From contig CAJINV010000008.1 in the NCBI GenBank assembly GCA_905178155.1, forward strand, positions 3,522,013-3,586,012: 64,000 nt of DNA, read 5' to 3'. How positions within the stretch are numbered: position 1 is the stretch's first letter; each line of letters begins with the position of its first letter. The notes under the pieces were generated by a model. The model was not told where the DNA came from, did not search any database, and was given only the letters and a program-made list of their open reading frames with translations. The translations under genes and the position numbers were made by a program. Positions 33,953-44,900 of the stretch are shown in pieces. Origin of the DNA: Amoebophrya sp. A120 (lineage: Eukaryota > Sar > Dinophyceae > Syndiniales > Amoebophryaceae).

Positions 33953-35511
33953 TGACAAACCGTTCTTGTTAAAAATACCCTTGTCGCTTTAATGTTCTGA
34001 AACCGCAGACCGGTGCCGCACGGCAAGCCGTTCCCGCTACTCCTGCAAATAAAGAGCTATTTTGTAGTTACCAGGAAAGGAAAATCATAACTAGGTGATT
34101 CTGAAATTATTGCAGGAGCAGTTGTGCTGGCCACTTGTCGACGCGCACAGTCACCTCTCTGAAATTATAAAGATTTGTCACGTTTACTAATTTGCGCCGC
34201 ACGAATTACGTGAAAATCTTGACCACGAAGTTGAACCCGAGATAAAACTCGGAGTCTAAAGTAGATTTTATGATCCGTGTTCTGAATTATGCGAGGAACT
34301 ACCACGTTCCTGTCGTCGGTGCCGAGGTCTACGAAAGCAACAAGTAAGAATGTACTGAAAAAGCAAAAGAGCATAGAACCACACGACGTGCAGAAGAATA
34401 TAGAAGTCTGACTGTGGTCACAGTCGGTCCAAGCACCGTCCGCACCGTCGGTAGTAAAGTAAGTACTGCACCACCATCGTCCTCCCTCCTATGAGTCGTC
34501 TCTTAGCTATTTGATGCGACTGAATTTCTCGCAGGAACGAAGGTCAAATTCAACCGTTCGTGTCGTGCAGCACATATTGTCGGTTCGTTCCACGCGATGA
34601 CTTCTGTCTGTAAACGAGGTGCACCAGCACCTTTTCGTGCAACAAATACAGTACGACGACGTTCGGTTCGTGAAGCTCGATTTATCGCTTATGGACTTGT
34701 CTTTGTAGATAGAAGAAGAATTGCCGTACCTAGATCTGCTAGCAGCCTTCGAAATCGTCGTTTCTGCCTTTCACTATTCTCAGGACCCCCTGCACGATCC
34801 TTCCAAACTAGGTTTCTCTGTCTCCTTAATATCTGTAGTCCACCAGTACACTAGCACAAAATATCTGTAATGTATATTACTTAATTTGGTTTGTCATTCA
34901 ACCAAGCTAAGCTAGCTTGCTTGTCAGCCCTTCTCTAGAACATCACCTCTACAACAAGTTACCCACAACTTTTCCTAATATCTTTCCATTCACGACGATG
35001 TCACCAAAGAACCTACTTTCTTTCCCAGATTATTTAGTAATTTACTACGGTGTCGTCCCTGTCCTCACATGCGGACGCGAAATCGTCTCCTCCTCGTCTA
35101 GAAAGTGGATCGTCTGCAGAGCCTTTTTCTGAACAGAAATCCAGCCTGCGAAATCGCCTCCTCCTCGTCTAGAAAGTGGATCGTCTGCAGAGACTTTTTC
35201 TGAACAGAAATCCAGCCTCCAGGTGTAGTTACGCTTCCTGTAGGCACCAGACAAGCCCGTTCACCGACTCCGTTCGTGAGAAAGCGCAACAAGAAAGAGA
35301 AACTGTGAACTGAAAACGAAGCAAGTGAAATTATCTTCGAGGTGGTTTATGCGTTGACCTGTAGCGAACACCCTACTTCGCGGAGCACCACAGCAAAGCA
35401 GATTTCTCGAAAGGGAGGAGCGAGACAGGACAACGCCTTCCGCGACCTCAACAGAACTTACCGCGTTCCTGTTCTTACCTCTCCTCAGGCAAAAGTAAAG
35501 TCATCAGGAGC
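33953..35511. other. Intergenic region with a tandem duplication
   Basis: No supported gene. A minus-strand ORF at 34165-34374 and a + ORF at 34597-34854 are unconvincing. Contains the 71-bp tandem duplication listed separately and presumably the promoter of the rhomboid gene. Confidence 0.45.
35077..35218. repeat. 71-bp tandem duplication (2 copies)
   Basis: Two adjacent copies starting GCGAAATCG at 35077 and 35148, differing at very few bases. Noncoding, about 300 bp upstream of the rhomboid start. Confidence 0.85.
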
Positions 35512-38500
35512 ATGGGGAAATCAACTCCGGCAAGTCCGGACGACGTTGTGATCGATGTCGCGGCGGCAGGATCTTCCTCCACCACCGGAGCGGATCCAGG
35601 CGCCGGAAAAGCTTCGTATCCACTGCAAAATAGAAGATGTCTGGGTCTGAAAGACGAAGAATGTAGAAATTGCTGATGCAGAAAGTGGAGGCCTTGGCGT
35701 GGCCCCGCGAGGTCAAGAATGCATGGCCTAGCGTTACAGATTTTTTTGCCAGAGCCTTGCCAAGCCCAAGCCTATGCCGCATGATGAGAAGTGCTTTCTT
35801 GTTAGAGCGCGAGAAACCGCACCGTTTTCGCTGCTCATGCAATACAAATAAAATGTTTCGATTTCGTGTATGTGTGAGTTACAGGAAGCATCAGAAATTT
35901 TCATTCTTTTTCTCAGAGCCTGACATGATATGTGCAAAAGTGCATACTTTTTCCTCGTCCTCCGCGACCATTGCCGGCGGCGCGAAGGATGCGGTGATGA
36001 AGTTTGGGTCCTTCGGCAAGTCCGTGACGAAGTCTGCGCTCCCGCCGGTGGATGCCGCGGGTGGGGCCAAGGACGCGGTGTCGAAACTGGGGTCGCTGGG
36101 GAAATCGATGACCAAGTCCGCCTATCAAATGCAAAAATGTCTGGGTCTGGAAGGTTGGAACTTGTCATGCTAAATCTGAATCAGTATCAGGCAAAAAACT
36201 GTGTTGTATGATTGTCAAAAGTTGTGCACTTTTGACCTAATCGAGAGGCAGTTTCATTCTCATGCAGGATAGGCATGAGAAAGGTCTCGCAGAATCTGTC
36301 ATGCTATGTCCTACATACTACACCTCATGGGTCGTGGAAAACCTGCATGCCAAATCTCACAATCTTCCAGACCCAGACACTTTTGCATTTGATACCGCAC
36401 TGCCGCCGATCAAGCTGGGCAAGGCGAAGTCCAACATGGAGGGAGAGGGGGAAGCCACGGGTGACGGCAACAAGCCGCAGCAGTCCCTGAAGGCGAAGGC
36501 GGCGGCTAAGAAGAAGATGACGGCCGCGTATCGTATTTAAAAACGTCCCCATCCCAGAGTTGTAATGCAAATCTGCATGCTGAGAATGTTTCTCATGCGG
36601 AGCCCCATGAGAAGTATCTTCTAGTCGTGTTTTGGGATTTGTCATGCTCCAATCAGCATGATATACTAGATCTTTAATGCTGCTGAAGTACCTCAAACAG
36701 CACTACACTACGAGTCCAAATTTGTCATGCAAGACACCCAAAACTTGTGAATTTGTCTAGCCGATTCCGCATCTTGCCTATGGGGTGGGGACGTTTTTAG
36801 ATAGGATACCGCGCAGCTCCGGTTCGAGGCGAAGAAGAAGGCCAAGGAGAAGGCCGCGGCGAAGGAGGAAAAGAAGGCCCAGAAGCGGCGGGAAAAGGAG
36901 GCGGCGGCCAGCAGCGCGTCCAAATCGACGCCGAAGTCCGCACCCACCGGATCCACGCCGCAGGAGAGCGGGTTAGAGCTGGCTATCCAGCAGGAAAGCG
37001 AAGTACACCCGTGACACCAGAAAAGGCGGCATAATTCCTCGTGTAGCCAAACACGTCAAGGTCAACTTTGGGACCATGCGGACGAGGAGGCCGCAACATT
37101 TACAAACAATCTGCTGGTGTCATGTAGAACGCAGAATGCACTACCTACGTATATACATAGGAAAATGAAATCACAGTAGAGGTACTAGGAATATTTATGC
37201 TGCTCCTGTGCATGCAAACAGGACTGCTGGATGAAAAACACTGGCTGTGTAGTGTGACGCTTCGAAATAGACAAGCTGCCAAATGAAAAATAGTTTGCAA
37301 TTTTTAATGGCACGTTGTCGGGTGTACTACTTTGCTGTATGATATTCGCCGTTATCCGCGAGGATGAGGAGCTCGCCAGTTCGTCCTCATCAAGCAGCTC
37401 AATGGACAGCGCGCGGTCCGACTCGAAGGACGCGGAACAAGACAGCACGACGCCCGGCGGCTCGAAGAAAAAGAAAAAGAAGGAAAATAAGACCGGAGAG
37501 GACAACGACGACAACGCCTCGGGTTCGGGGTCGAGCTACTCCACCGAGGGCAGCAAGTATCCAACGAAAAAAGTGTTACAGTTACACATTTGTAGTCAAT
37601 TCAGCAACACAAATTTCTCTGCATGAGAGAGAAAAGTTGTAATGCAGAAATCCTACGGGAAAACACCTATGAAACGAGGCGCCTATGCATATCCGGCATG
37701 ACAGAGCTTGTCTGTCTTGCTTGGCCTGCAACACAATGTGTAACTGTAACACTTTTTTCTTGCGATAGCAAGGCCGCGTCCGACGGGCTGTCCGAGGTGG
37801 AGACGGAGTCCGATGACGAGGGCGAGGACGCTATCCTAAGTAAAAACGTACCCACACCAGAGTTGTCATGCAGATTTGCAACGACAGGAACATTTGTAAT
37901 GCGCATCTGCATGAGAGGCATTTCCAGTCGTGTTTTGACATTTGTAATGCTGTAAACACGACGAGGAGATGGGTTTGTCATGCGACTGCACTTGCTAACC
38001 TGCACTACACTGCGGAGTGCAACTTGTCATGCGTGACTCACAAAACTCCTAGGTTTGTGTTGCAAAATCCCCATCCTGACTCTGGTGTGGGTACGTTTTT
38101 ACTCAGGATAGACGCCTTCGCAGAGCTGGACGCGCACTACCGCCCATACTTCTCAGTTCTGTTCCCCATATCGCAAATCATTATCTTCCACGTCACCAAC
38201 GACATAGACGGCATCGACAGCGGGCCCAACGCGTTCTACACCTGCGCCGCGGATCCGGCCTACTGCACCAACTGGATCAAAAACCTAGGACAGGAGTGGT
38301 GGATCGATTCCAGCTGCGACATAGACAAGGCCCGCAACGTATGCTAGCGTCAACAGTTAGAAATCGTCTCCATCGTGGAGGAGAAGACGACCTTGGTGTC
38401 ATGCGAAGGGAACAATATTAAAATGGATCTCAGTTCTTGGACCACAAACAATTTCTAGTATTCAAGGGGCGCATGACAAATCTTTGGAACAACACCTAAA

Positions 38501-40167
38501 CCGCCAATTTGTATACGCTTTGGTATAACTAAGAGCGAGATGAAATAGAAATACGGCTTTTGCCGTAGTGGTCCTTCGCAGGTGTAGCGGTAAGTAGCTT
38601 TAAGCTAATACTAAAGCCGCTTGCCTTCTCTGCACCACAAGCACAAACTTTGTGCGTCGCGTTTTATTATGCGCCACGCTCCAGCGGCCTGGCTATTTAT
38701 GGAAGGGTTCCACCCTGACGGAAGATCGTGCCGTAGGAGCTGCGGTCGGTTACGGTTTACTTATTTCGACTTCCACTTCTGTGATTTCCACAACTTCCTT
38801 GACGCTTCCATACAATGCCTACGTGCACGGGGGGTGCCCGGCCTGGACCGACCAGCGCAGTCAAGTGTGGCGAGCGGTCACCTACAGCCTGTGCCACGTA
38901 GATTTCGATCACGTGTGGTTTAACGCTTTCTTCTATCCAAAGTGAAAGGCGCAGCTCCCCTCGCTTCTAGCCCCCCCCCAACAAAAAAGACCTGTTTTCA
39001 TCATATGCAAATTGTGGTTGTGCAGCCATGGGCATGGTAAATAGCAAATGAGAAAAACTCCGCTGTGTTGGTTACGGGGCCGCACGGAGCAGGCAAGATT
39101 TGTCTTGAAAGGAATGCACGCGGATTCTTATTTTAGGTTCAAAGAGTTTTTTTGTGTACAAACAAAGAGTCTACTAAATGTTATACAATTTTTCAAAACA
39201 ACGAACGAGCTTTGCGAACAGAAATATTTGACGCTTGTACTATTTGGGCACGACTGGGGCGCTGTTCCTTTTCTCACTGATACTTTCGAGCTTCTGTTGG
39301 GTCCCAGCTTGGAGATGGTTCACGGGCACGTGCGGTTTATTCCCCTGGTGTTTCTCGCGATTATCGGTGGCGCCCTTGCCTGCGCCGCCACGGATCCAAT
39401 AGGCAGAGTCGTCGGCTCGTCTGGCTACGTCTGGGGCTTGGTGCCCATGCACGTACTTATTTTTTGATATATCATTTCTGATTTGGCGCCACCTTCTTAC
39501 TTTTCGGAGGTTTTTTGCTTAGCGCTGCGGGAGGACCTTCCCTTGTTGCAAAAGAACCACGACTACATGAAAGGATTGATAAGCAATATCATGCATAATT
39601 CGCATTAATTTCGAATCGCGACGACACCTCCTGCGCTTTATTTTCCTCATTTCTCTGCCGTATGTGTATGTCCGCGATTTCAAAACCTGTACTGCTTTCT
39701 GACCCGTGCAAATGAGATAAGTGCCCCTATATTTCAACATCCAGGTATCCGGCGTGCTTCTGAATTGGGACGAGCTCGGACACGAAAAGATTTACGGGGT
39801 GCAGGAAAACTACTTCCGGCTACTGCTGATCTGCATCATCTCCGCAACGATGGCTTGGTCTATGGTGGACGACATAGAGGCCGGGACCGGGGTGTCCCAC
39901 GCCGCGCACGTCGGCGGGGCGCTCTTCGGGTTCTTCTTCTCGCTGAACGGTGTGAAGAACGTGGTGGTGGAGGACTGGGAGCTGATCATGCAGTGGATCT
40001 CGCTCGTCATCGCCCTCATCTACACGGTGATTTGCGTCGTACAGATCGGCATCCACGATACCCCAAACTCCCTCACCGGGATGCCCGTCTGCAATATCCA
40101 GGGAAACTGCACATGGTCTGATCGTAGTATCGTGTCTAAGTACTATCTACTGGATCTTACGCATTGA
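35512..40167 (+). CDS. Rhomboid-family intramembrane serine protease with long N-terminal extension (635 aa)
   Basis: Exons 35512-35616, 35952-36122, 36400-36528, 36814-37002, 37363-37557, 37773-37831, 38116-38338, 38685-38933, 39288-39452, 39745-40167; 1908 nt in frame. Rhomboids cleave transmembrane substrates inside the membrane with a Ser-His dyad. The extension (1-280) is Lys/Ala/Ser-rich with SKLGSLGKSMTKS-type repeats. The core begins with a hydrophobic helix (YFSVLFPISQIIIF). The L1 loop motif QVWRAVTYSLCHVDFDHVWFN carries the family WR. LLLGPSLEMVHG is very close to Drosophila Rhomboid. The catalytic Ser lies in GSSGYVWGL (about S485) and the catalytic His in SHAAHVGGALFG (about H550). 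A further C-terminal helix follows. Introners supply six of nine introns. Family similarity is remembered, not computed. Confidence 0.88.
35617..35946. mobile_element. Introner, family A (degenerate)
   Basis: The left arm contains AGATGTCTGGGTCTGAAAG. The right end GCAAAAGTGCATA is a decayed inverse. TSD CTTCG/CTTTT. Removal keeps the rhomboid frame (GKAS|SSSATI). Confidence 0.7.
36123..36394. mobile_element. Introner, family A
   Basis: TATCAAATGCAAAAATGTCT and its inverse ending TTTTGCATTTGATA; TSD CCGCC/CCGCA. Removal joins TKSA to LPPIKLGK. Confidence 0.92.
36529..36808. mobile_element. Introner, family C
   Basis: TATCGTATTTAAAAACGTCC and the inverse ending ACGTTTTTAGATAGGATA; perfect TSD CCGCG at 36524-36528 and 36809-36813. 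Confidence 0.92.
37558..37767. mobile_element. Introner, family D
   Basis: TATCCAACGAAAAAAGTGTT and the inverse ending CACTTTTTTCTTGCGATA; perfect TSD GCAAG at 37553-37557 and 37768-37772. Confidence 0.93.
37832..38110. mobile_element. Introner, family C
   Basis: TATCCTAAGTAAAAACGTAC and the inverse ending TTTTTACTCAGGATA; perfect TSD GACGC at 37827-37831 and 38111-38115. The exon between this and the previous introner is 59 nt. Confidence 0.93.
38934..39282. mobile_element. Introner, family G (only copy seen)
   Basis: The left end TATCCAAAGTGAAAGGCGCA and the right end ...TTCTCACTGATA are imperfect inverses; TSD TCTTC/CTTTC. Removal gives FNAFFELLLGPSLEMVHG, matching rhomboid spacing exactly, which supports the boundary. 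Confidence 0.7.
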
Positions 40168-41957
40168 AGATTCATCGCAATATCGTCCTACTTCTCGCGA
40201 GACTGCAGCTCCTTTGCGAACGAAGTGCAGTCATAGCCTTCAGCTTTATGAACGAACGATGGACAAATTAATACGTATCTCTGATCATGTGCGTAAGTAC
40301 TACTACGCAATGAGAATGAATTCTAAGTTTCGACTCAACAGAGTCAGTAAAAAGCGGATTATGATTGCCCGAAGCTGAAATAGGATGCATGAGCATGCAT
40401 GCTAGACGAGAAGAAGAAGAATCTTCTAGCCAGGAAGCGTTGTCATGCGATCGTGGATAGTACGCAGATACGATAGACCAATTTTTGCACAGGATATGCA
40501 AGTGTTGCGTGGAAGGCGCGGTGTGTCCACCCCCTCTGCTGGATGTCGTCAACGCGACCCTGAACGTAACAAGGTAGGAGCGGACGAGGCGTCTAGAAGT
40601 TGTGAAACAACTGCATTGGCGAATACTATGGCTTTTATCCATTTTTTCCATGGCACGAGTACCAGCTGCAAATTCAGGTTGCCAACCTTGGCAGGTATTT
40701 CTGCTGAGTATGTTGTCCTGATCAGGAGTTGCAGCAGCCAGGATCACGGAAGAACACTCTAGCCATGATGGCGATGAGACGAGCAACAGCAAGCCAATGT
40801 CGTGAATCTGCACAGAGGACTACACCACACTTGAAGTTGTAGTGTTTTTTCGTGCAACTACATGAGGTGTCAAAGAAATCGTAGTGCTTAGTGTGGTACC
40901 CAAGCTCAATCGAATCCCAGCACTGTTAGCACTATTTCTATTCTGCCCACGTCCAGAACCAGATGAACATTAGGGGTTGCTGTACCTTTGCTGCTCTACT
41001 CGTGTTCCAGTAATATTTATAATACGTACTTTCCATTTGTTGATTCAATGAGTGGAACATATCTATCGATTGAGTATATTGAATTGCCGACCCTCCCGCT
41101 AGTACGTTGCTGTGGATGTACTGCCGAACCGTTTGTTTGCTGTTGGGTCCCTCTCGTGCGGACGGCAAAAACGCAACCCTTTACTGGGAAGTTCTATGTA
41201 CGAAAACGAATGTGTCTTTCGATGATCTTGGCCTTGCTATTAATTAGCAAATACCGCCGCCCACACGGCGGTTCCAGCGTCGCTAAGAAGCTGAGCGACT
41301 GCCTGCCAAAAAGTTCGGACAGGAGTTGTCAAGTCTCTTTGATCATAGCAAGAAAGATCCCCGTTCGACACGGACTGTCCTTGCTTCGATCAAAACACCA
41401 CCCTTTGAAAGGCGCAAACAGATACAAGTACATTTCCGAAAGACAGAAGTCGAGTCTAAGTTTTCGGAGCTGTCCTTCTGTTTTTTTCCTTTTCTCTACA
41501 ACTTAGCGCCCGCAATGTCGAAGGTGATTGGGAATGAGGTTGGAATTGACGCGCTGCTGTCCTCGCGTTTAGGGTGACTGTACGTCAATTTTCGATGAAC
41601 AATTTTTCAAGCAGCTGCTTTAGCGATTCCAACTTTCATTGACTTCTACTTGAATTTATACATTTGATTTCTGATTGTAAAGATAAAAATAAGTACTATT
41701 ACCGGTTCCTCCTCCTCCTTTGTTTTAATAGAAAAGATCGGCTCATCTGTTGTAGTTCACCCGGTTTTTTTTGAAACAGAAGCTTTTTGAAAACAAGAAC
41801 GCCGCCCCAATTTACTTAGAAAGAGCGTATCACATCGCACCCGTTCGTGTCGTTCGAACGAAGAGAACAGGACCGACCGAAGAATTCGTTTTAATCTGAT
41901 CGACAACATTTCCATCAAGAATTTGGCGTTAGGGAAGATCGAGGAATTTTTTCCACC
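40168..41957. other. Intergenic region, no supported gene
   Basis: About 1.8 kb. ORFs on both strands (40268-40813 minus, 40988-41506 plus) lack domains and coding bias. A short GC hairpin lies near 41250. Confidence 0.45.
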
Positions 41958-44900
41958 ATGGCGCAGCTACATCGCAAGAAGACCCTTATGAGTAGCAAGA
42001 AGAATTCGTGCTACACCGGGACGACTGGAGGGGGCCAGCCGGCTGCGGCTTTGTTGACGAGAGTGGTCGCTCTTGTGCCGATCTTGTCGTCTGGTTTGGG
42101 GTGCAGCTGGTGGTCCACGACCTCCACCGGGGGTCCGCAGGTGGCAAGCGGCGGCCTCATTGGTGTTGACGCCGTTCATCTTTCCCGCCGCGGTCCTGCG
42201 TCGAGGGCCGAGCAACAAGGCGCCGCGGGGGCCAAGAAAGGCACATCAAGCACGGTCAGCGTTTTCCAACGCAACCACTTGTTGCACGAGAAAGAGAACG
42301 AAGTCGACTACGACCTGTCCTACCAGGACTGGCAGGAGGTACTCACGCACGACAACAAGGACGAGATCTTTTCCTTCCTGGACCGCTACTACAAGCACGC
42401 GAACAAGGAATTCAAGGTAGAAATCGGCTCGAGTACCGTCGATGGCGTGCCCGAAGACTCCTCGGAACTGATCCAGATTCTCAAGTTTCTCCACGAGGAC
42501 AAGGAAGTCGTGAGCACTTTCGGCACGCGGTCCCACCCGACCATTATGGCGCAGCAGCAGGCGGACGTCGAGGCCAATAAAAAACATCAGAGAACATCAA
42601 GTGATGGGACCACGAACTCGTCCACGTGGCCCCCGTACAACCGCAAGTACAAGGGCGAAATTTTGGCGAAGCTGACCGGGGGCGACTGGAGCCGAGCCGA
42701 GCTGACCGATACCATCTTCAAAGCCTTTCTGGCGAGAGGCGCAGATGTGACGGCGTGGAAGATTCTGAAGGACTTGCTCACCATGAAGGGCGGCTGGACC
42801 ATCAATTACGACGGCTCCTACGCAATTTTCCTGGCCGGGCGTGAGGAGTCCCTGCTCGCTTCTAGTAGTGGCGGTAGTTTTGTTCTTGTGGCTGCTGCTG
42901 GTGCTGCTCGTCCCGGCACCAGCTGCACAACTTCTGTTGAGATCGCGGGTCGTGTTGATCAACATCTACTGCTTCCGGCGGCACAATCCTTCCTGGCGCC
43001 CGGGGGGGAGACGTTGCAGGCCGTGAGCCTGCTGGCCCCGTTGCGGGAGGCCAAGCAAGACGCCGCGGTGGCACTGCTGAAGCGGTTTCTGAAGGTAAGA
43101 GAGGGAATCAGACTAATAGAATGGAATCAGACTAATAGAATCAGACTAAATGTAGAATCAAACTAATGGAATCAGACTAGAGGTAGAATCAGAATAGTAG
43201 AATCAGGATAGAAGATAGAATCAAGATACTAGCATCAGAATTATGCATGGAGTCTGTGCCCATAGTCGAAGGTGCTCGCCGCGCATTTCTTTCTCTCTCG
43301 TCTGCATTGCACCCGTTGTCCCCCTGCGCTTTGGCCAGTCGTTTTCTCATAATTTCATCGCTCGGCTTTGCATGTTCGCTGCCGCGCATTTATTTGGGTT
43401 GAGATGGCCATGAGACTTCATTTGCATGCTGTGTATGCCTTCGAGTCGAACCACACTTAGACACAAGGGCGCAGGGTTCTGTTGTAATTCTCATGATTGT
43501 ATATCTTGGTTGTGCATAAGTTGTGATTGGCGATCCGTTGCGGCCACCGATCCCGGGTCGGCTTCTATCACAAGTGCCGGGACCTTGTTTGCCGATTTGT
43601 TTTCTCGTGACGGCACGGCTGGCAGACCGCACACGGATCGCGGACGACCGACGACATGCCGGCACAGGTACTACAGTCTTGCTTTACATTAAGTGCGGCT
43701 ACCATGATGCAGTAGCTGTGCTCTTTTTTTGGACGCAACTACGGATGACTTGAAATGAAGCGCAAGAGAAGTATGCCCTATGTCCATGCATGAAACCTCG
43801 CACCACCACCACGATGACCACGCACCTACGCGCAGCACCACGGAACTGGAAGGGCGACAGCTTCGCCCTCGCAAAGTAAGTTGTGCTCTCCGCTTGCGCT
43901 TATTTCCGAACGCATTGCGTCTCGCTTTATTCCTTGTTGAAGAGACAGAAAATCGAGCTCGAGATCAAAACCCGATGACACATGACGCAAGCGCGTGTAG
44001 ATTGGCTCAGAGCCCATGCGCTCGTCTGCGTATGAATAGCCACAGACTGACGATCCTGGTTTTTGATTGATGAAGACGTCGGCCGTTTGCTGTTTTTTTG
44101 ATTGATTGGTCAAGATCTCAGCCGCTTTTTTTGTCTTTTGGTAAACGAACGGATAGCGGCAGTGGCTCCCTTCTGTGATTCGTTTTGGAAAGCTTACGCA
44201 AGCATCTGGATTGTTGAGATTCGTCTATTCACTAGAGGAGAAAAAAGGCTAGAACTAGAAGTAGAGCGCTAAGTCTGGTAGTACACATGAACTCACCTAA
44301 ACGAAGACCACTCAGCTGGGCGGCATAGATAGAAGAGCACAAAGACGAGGCCCTGCCAGCGATGCACGACAAAGTTGGCAGCTAGCTGCCTGATCGCAAA
44401 AGGACTGTCGGTCCGTTTTCCTTCGCCTCCGTCCGTCGCTCGGTCAGGAAAGCATGCAGGCACAGGGACCACAGTCGCCGCCGCCGGCCTCGCGCAAGCT
44501 TGCCGAGCGGATAAACAAGATGTCCCAATCAGAACGGCGGCGCAAGCGGGACAAGGTGCAGAAGGAACTCTCGGCGAAGGAGGGCCTCCTGTCTGCCTTG
44601 GCAACACCGGGGGACGCCGGCGACAAAAGCGAGCATTATGGGACTCTCAAGCGTTACGGCTACACACTCAGCAGCTGCGTGGGTTTCTCATGAAAGACTA
44701 TTTTCGTGATCCGTCGGGCTAAACTACTTTATCACGCAAAGATACTTTTTGGCTTCGGTCGGGCTACTTAGCATCGCGAGTTCATCGATGTAGGGGCTGA
44801 GTGTGTAGCCAACAGCTGAGAACCCCATACACGCGCTGCCTCGGTTTCGGGTGCGGGGGACGGTGGTGCCAGTAATGTGGCAGGCGACAACGGGCTCGGG

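Noticed and set aside
40268-40813. 181-aa minus-strand ORF
   Set aside because: No domain, no coding bias, many rare-looking stretches; probably chance in intergenic DNA.
40988-41506. 172-aa plus-strand ORF
   Set aside because: Cys/Ser/Leu-rich translation without bias towards GC third positions; no start context or homology.
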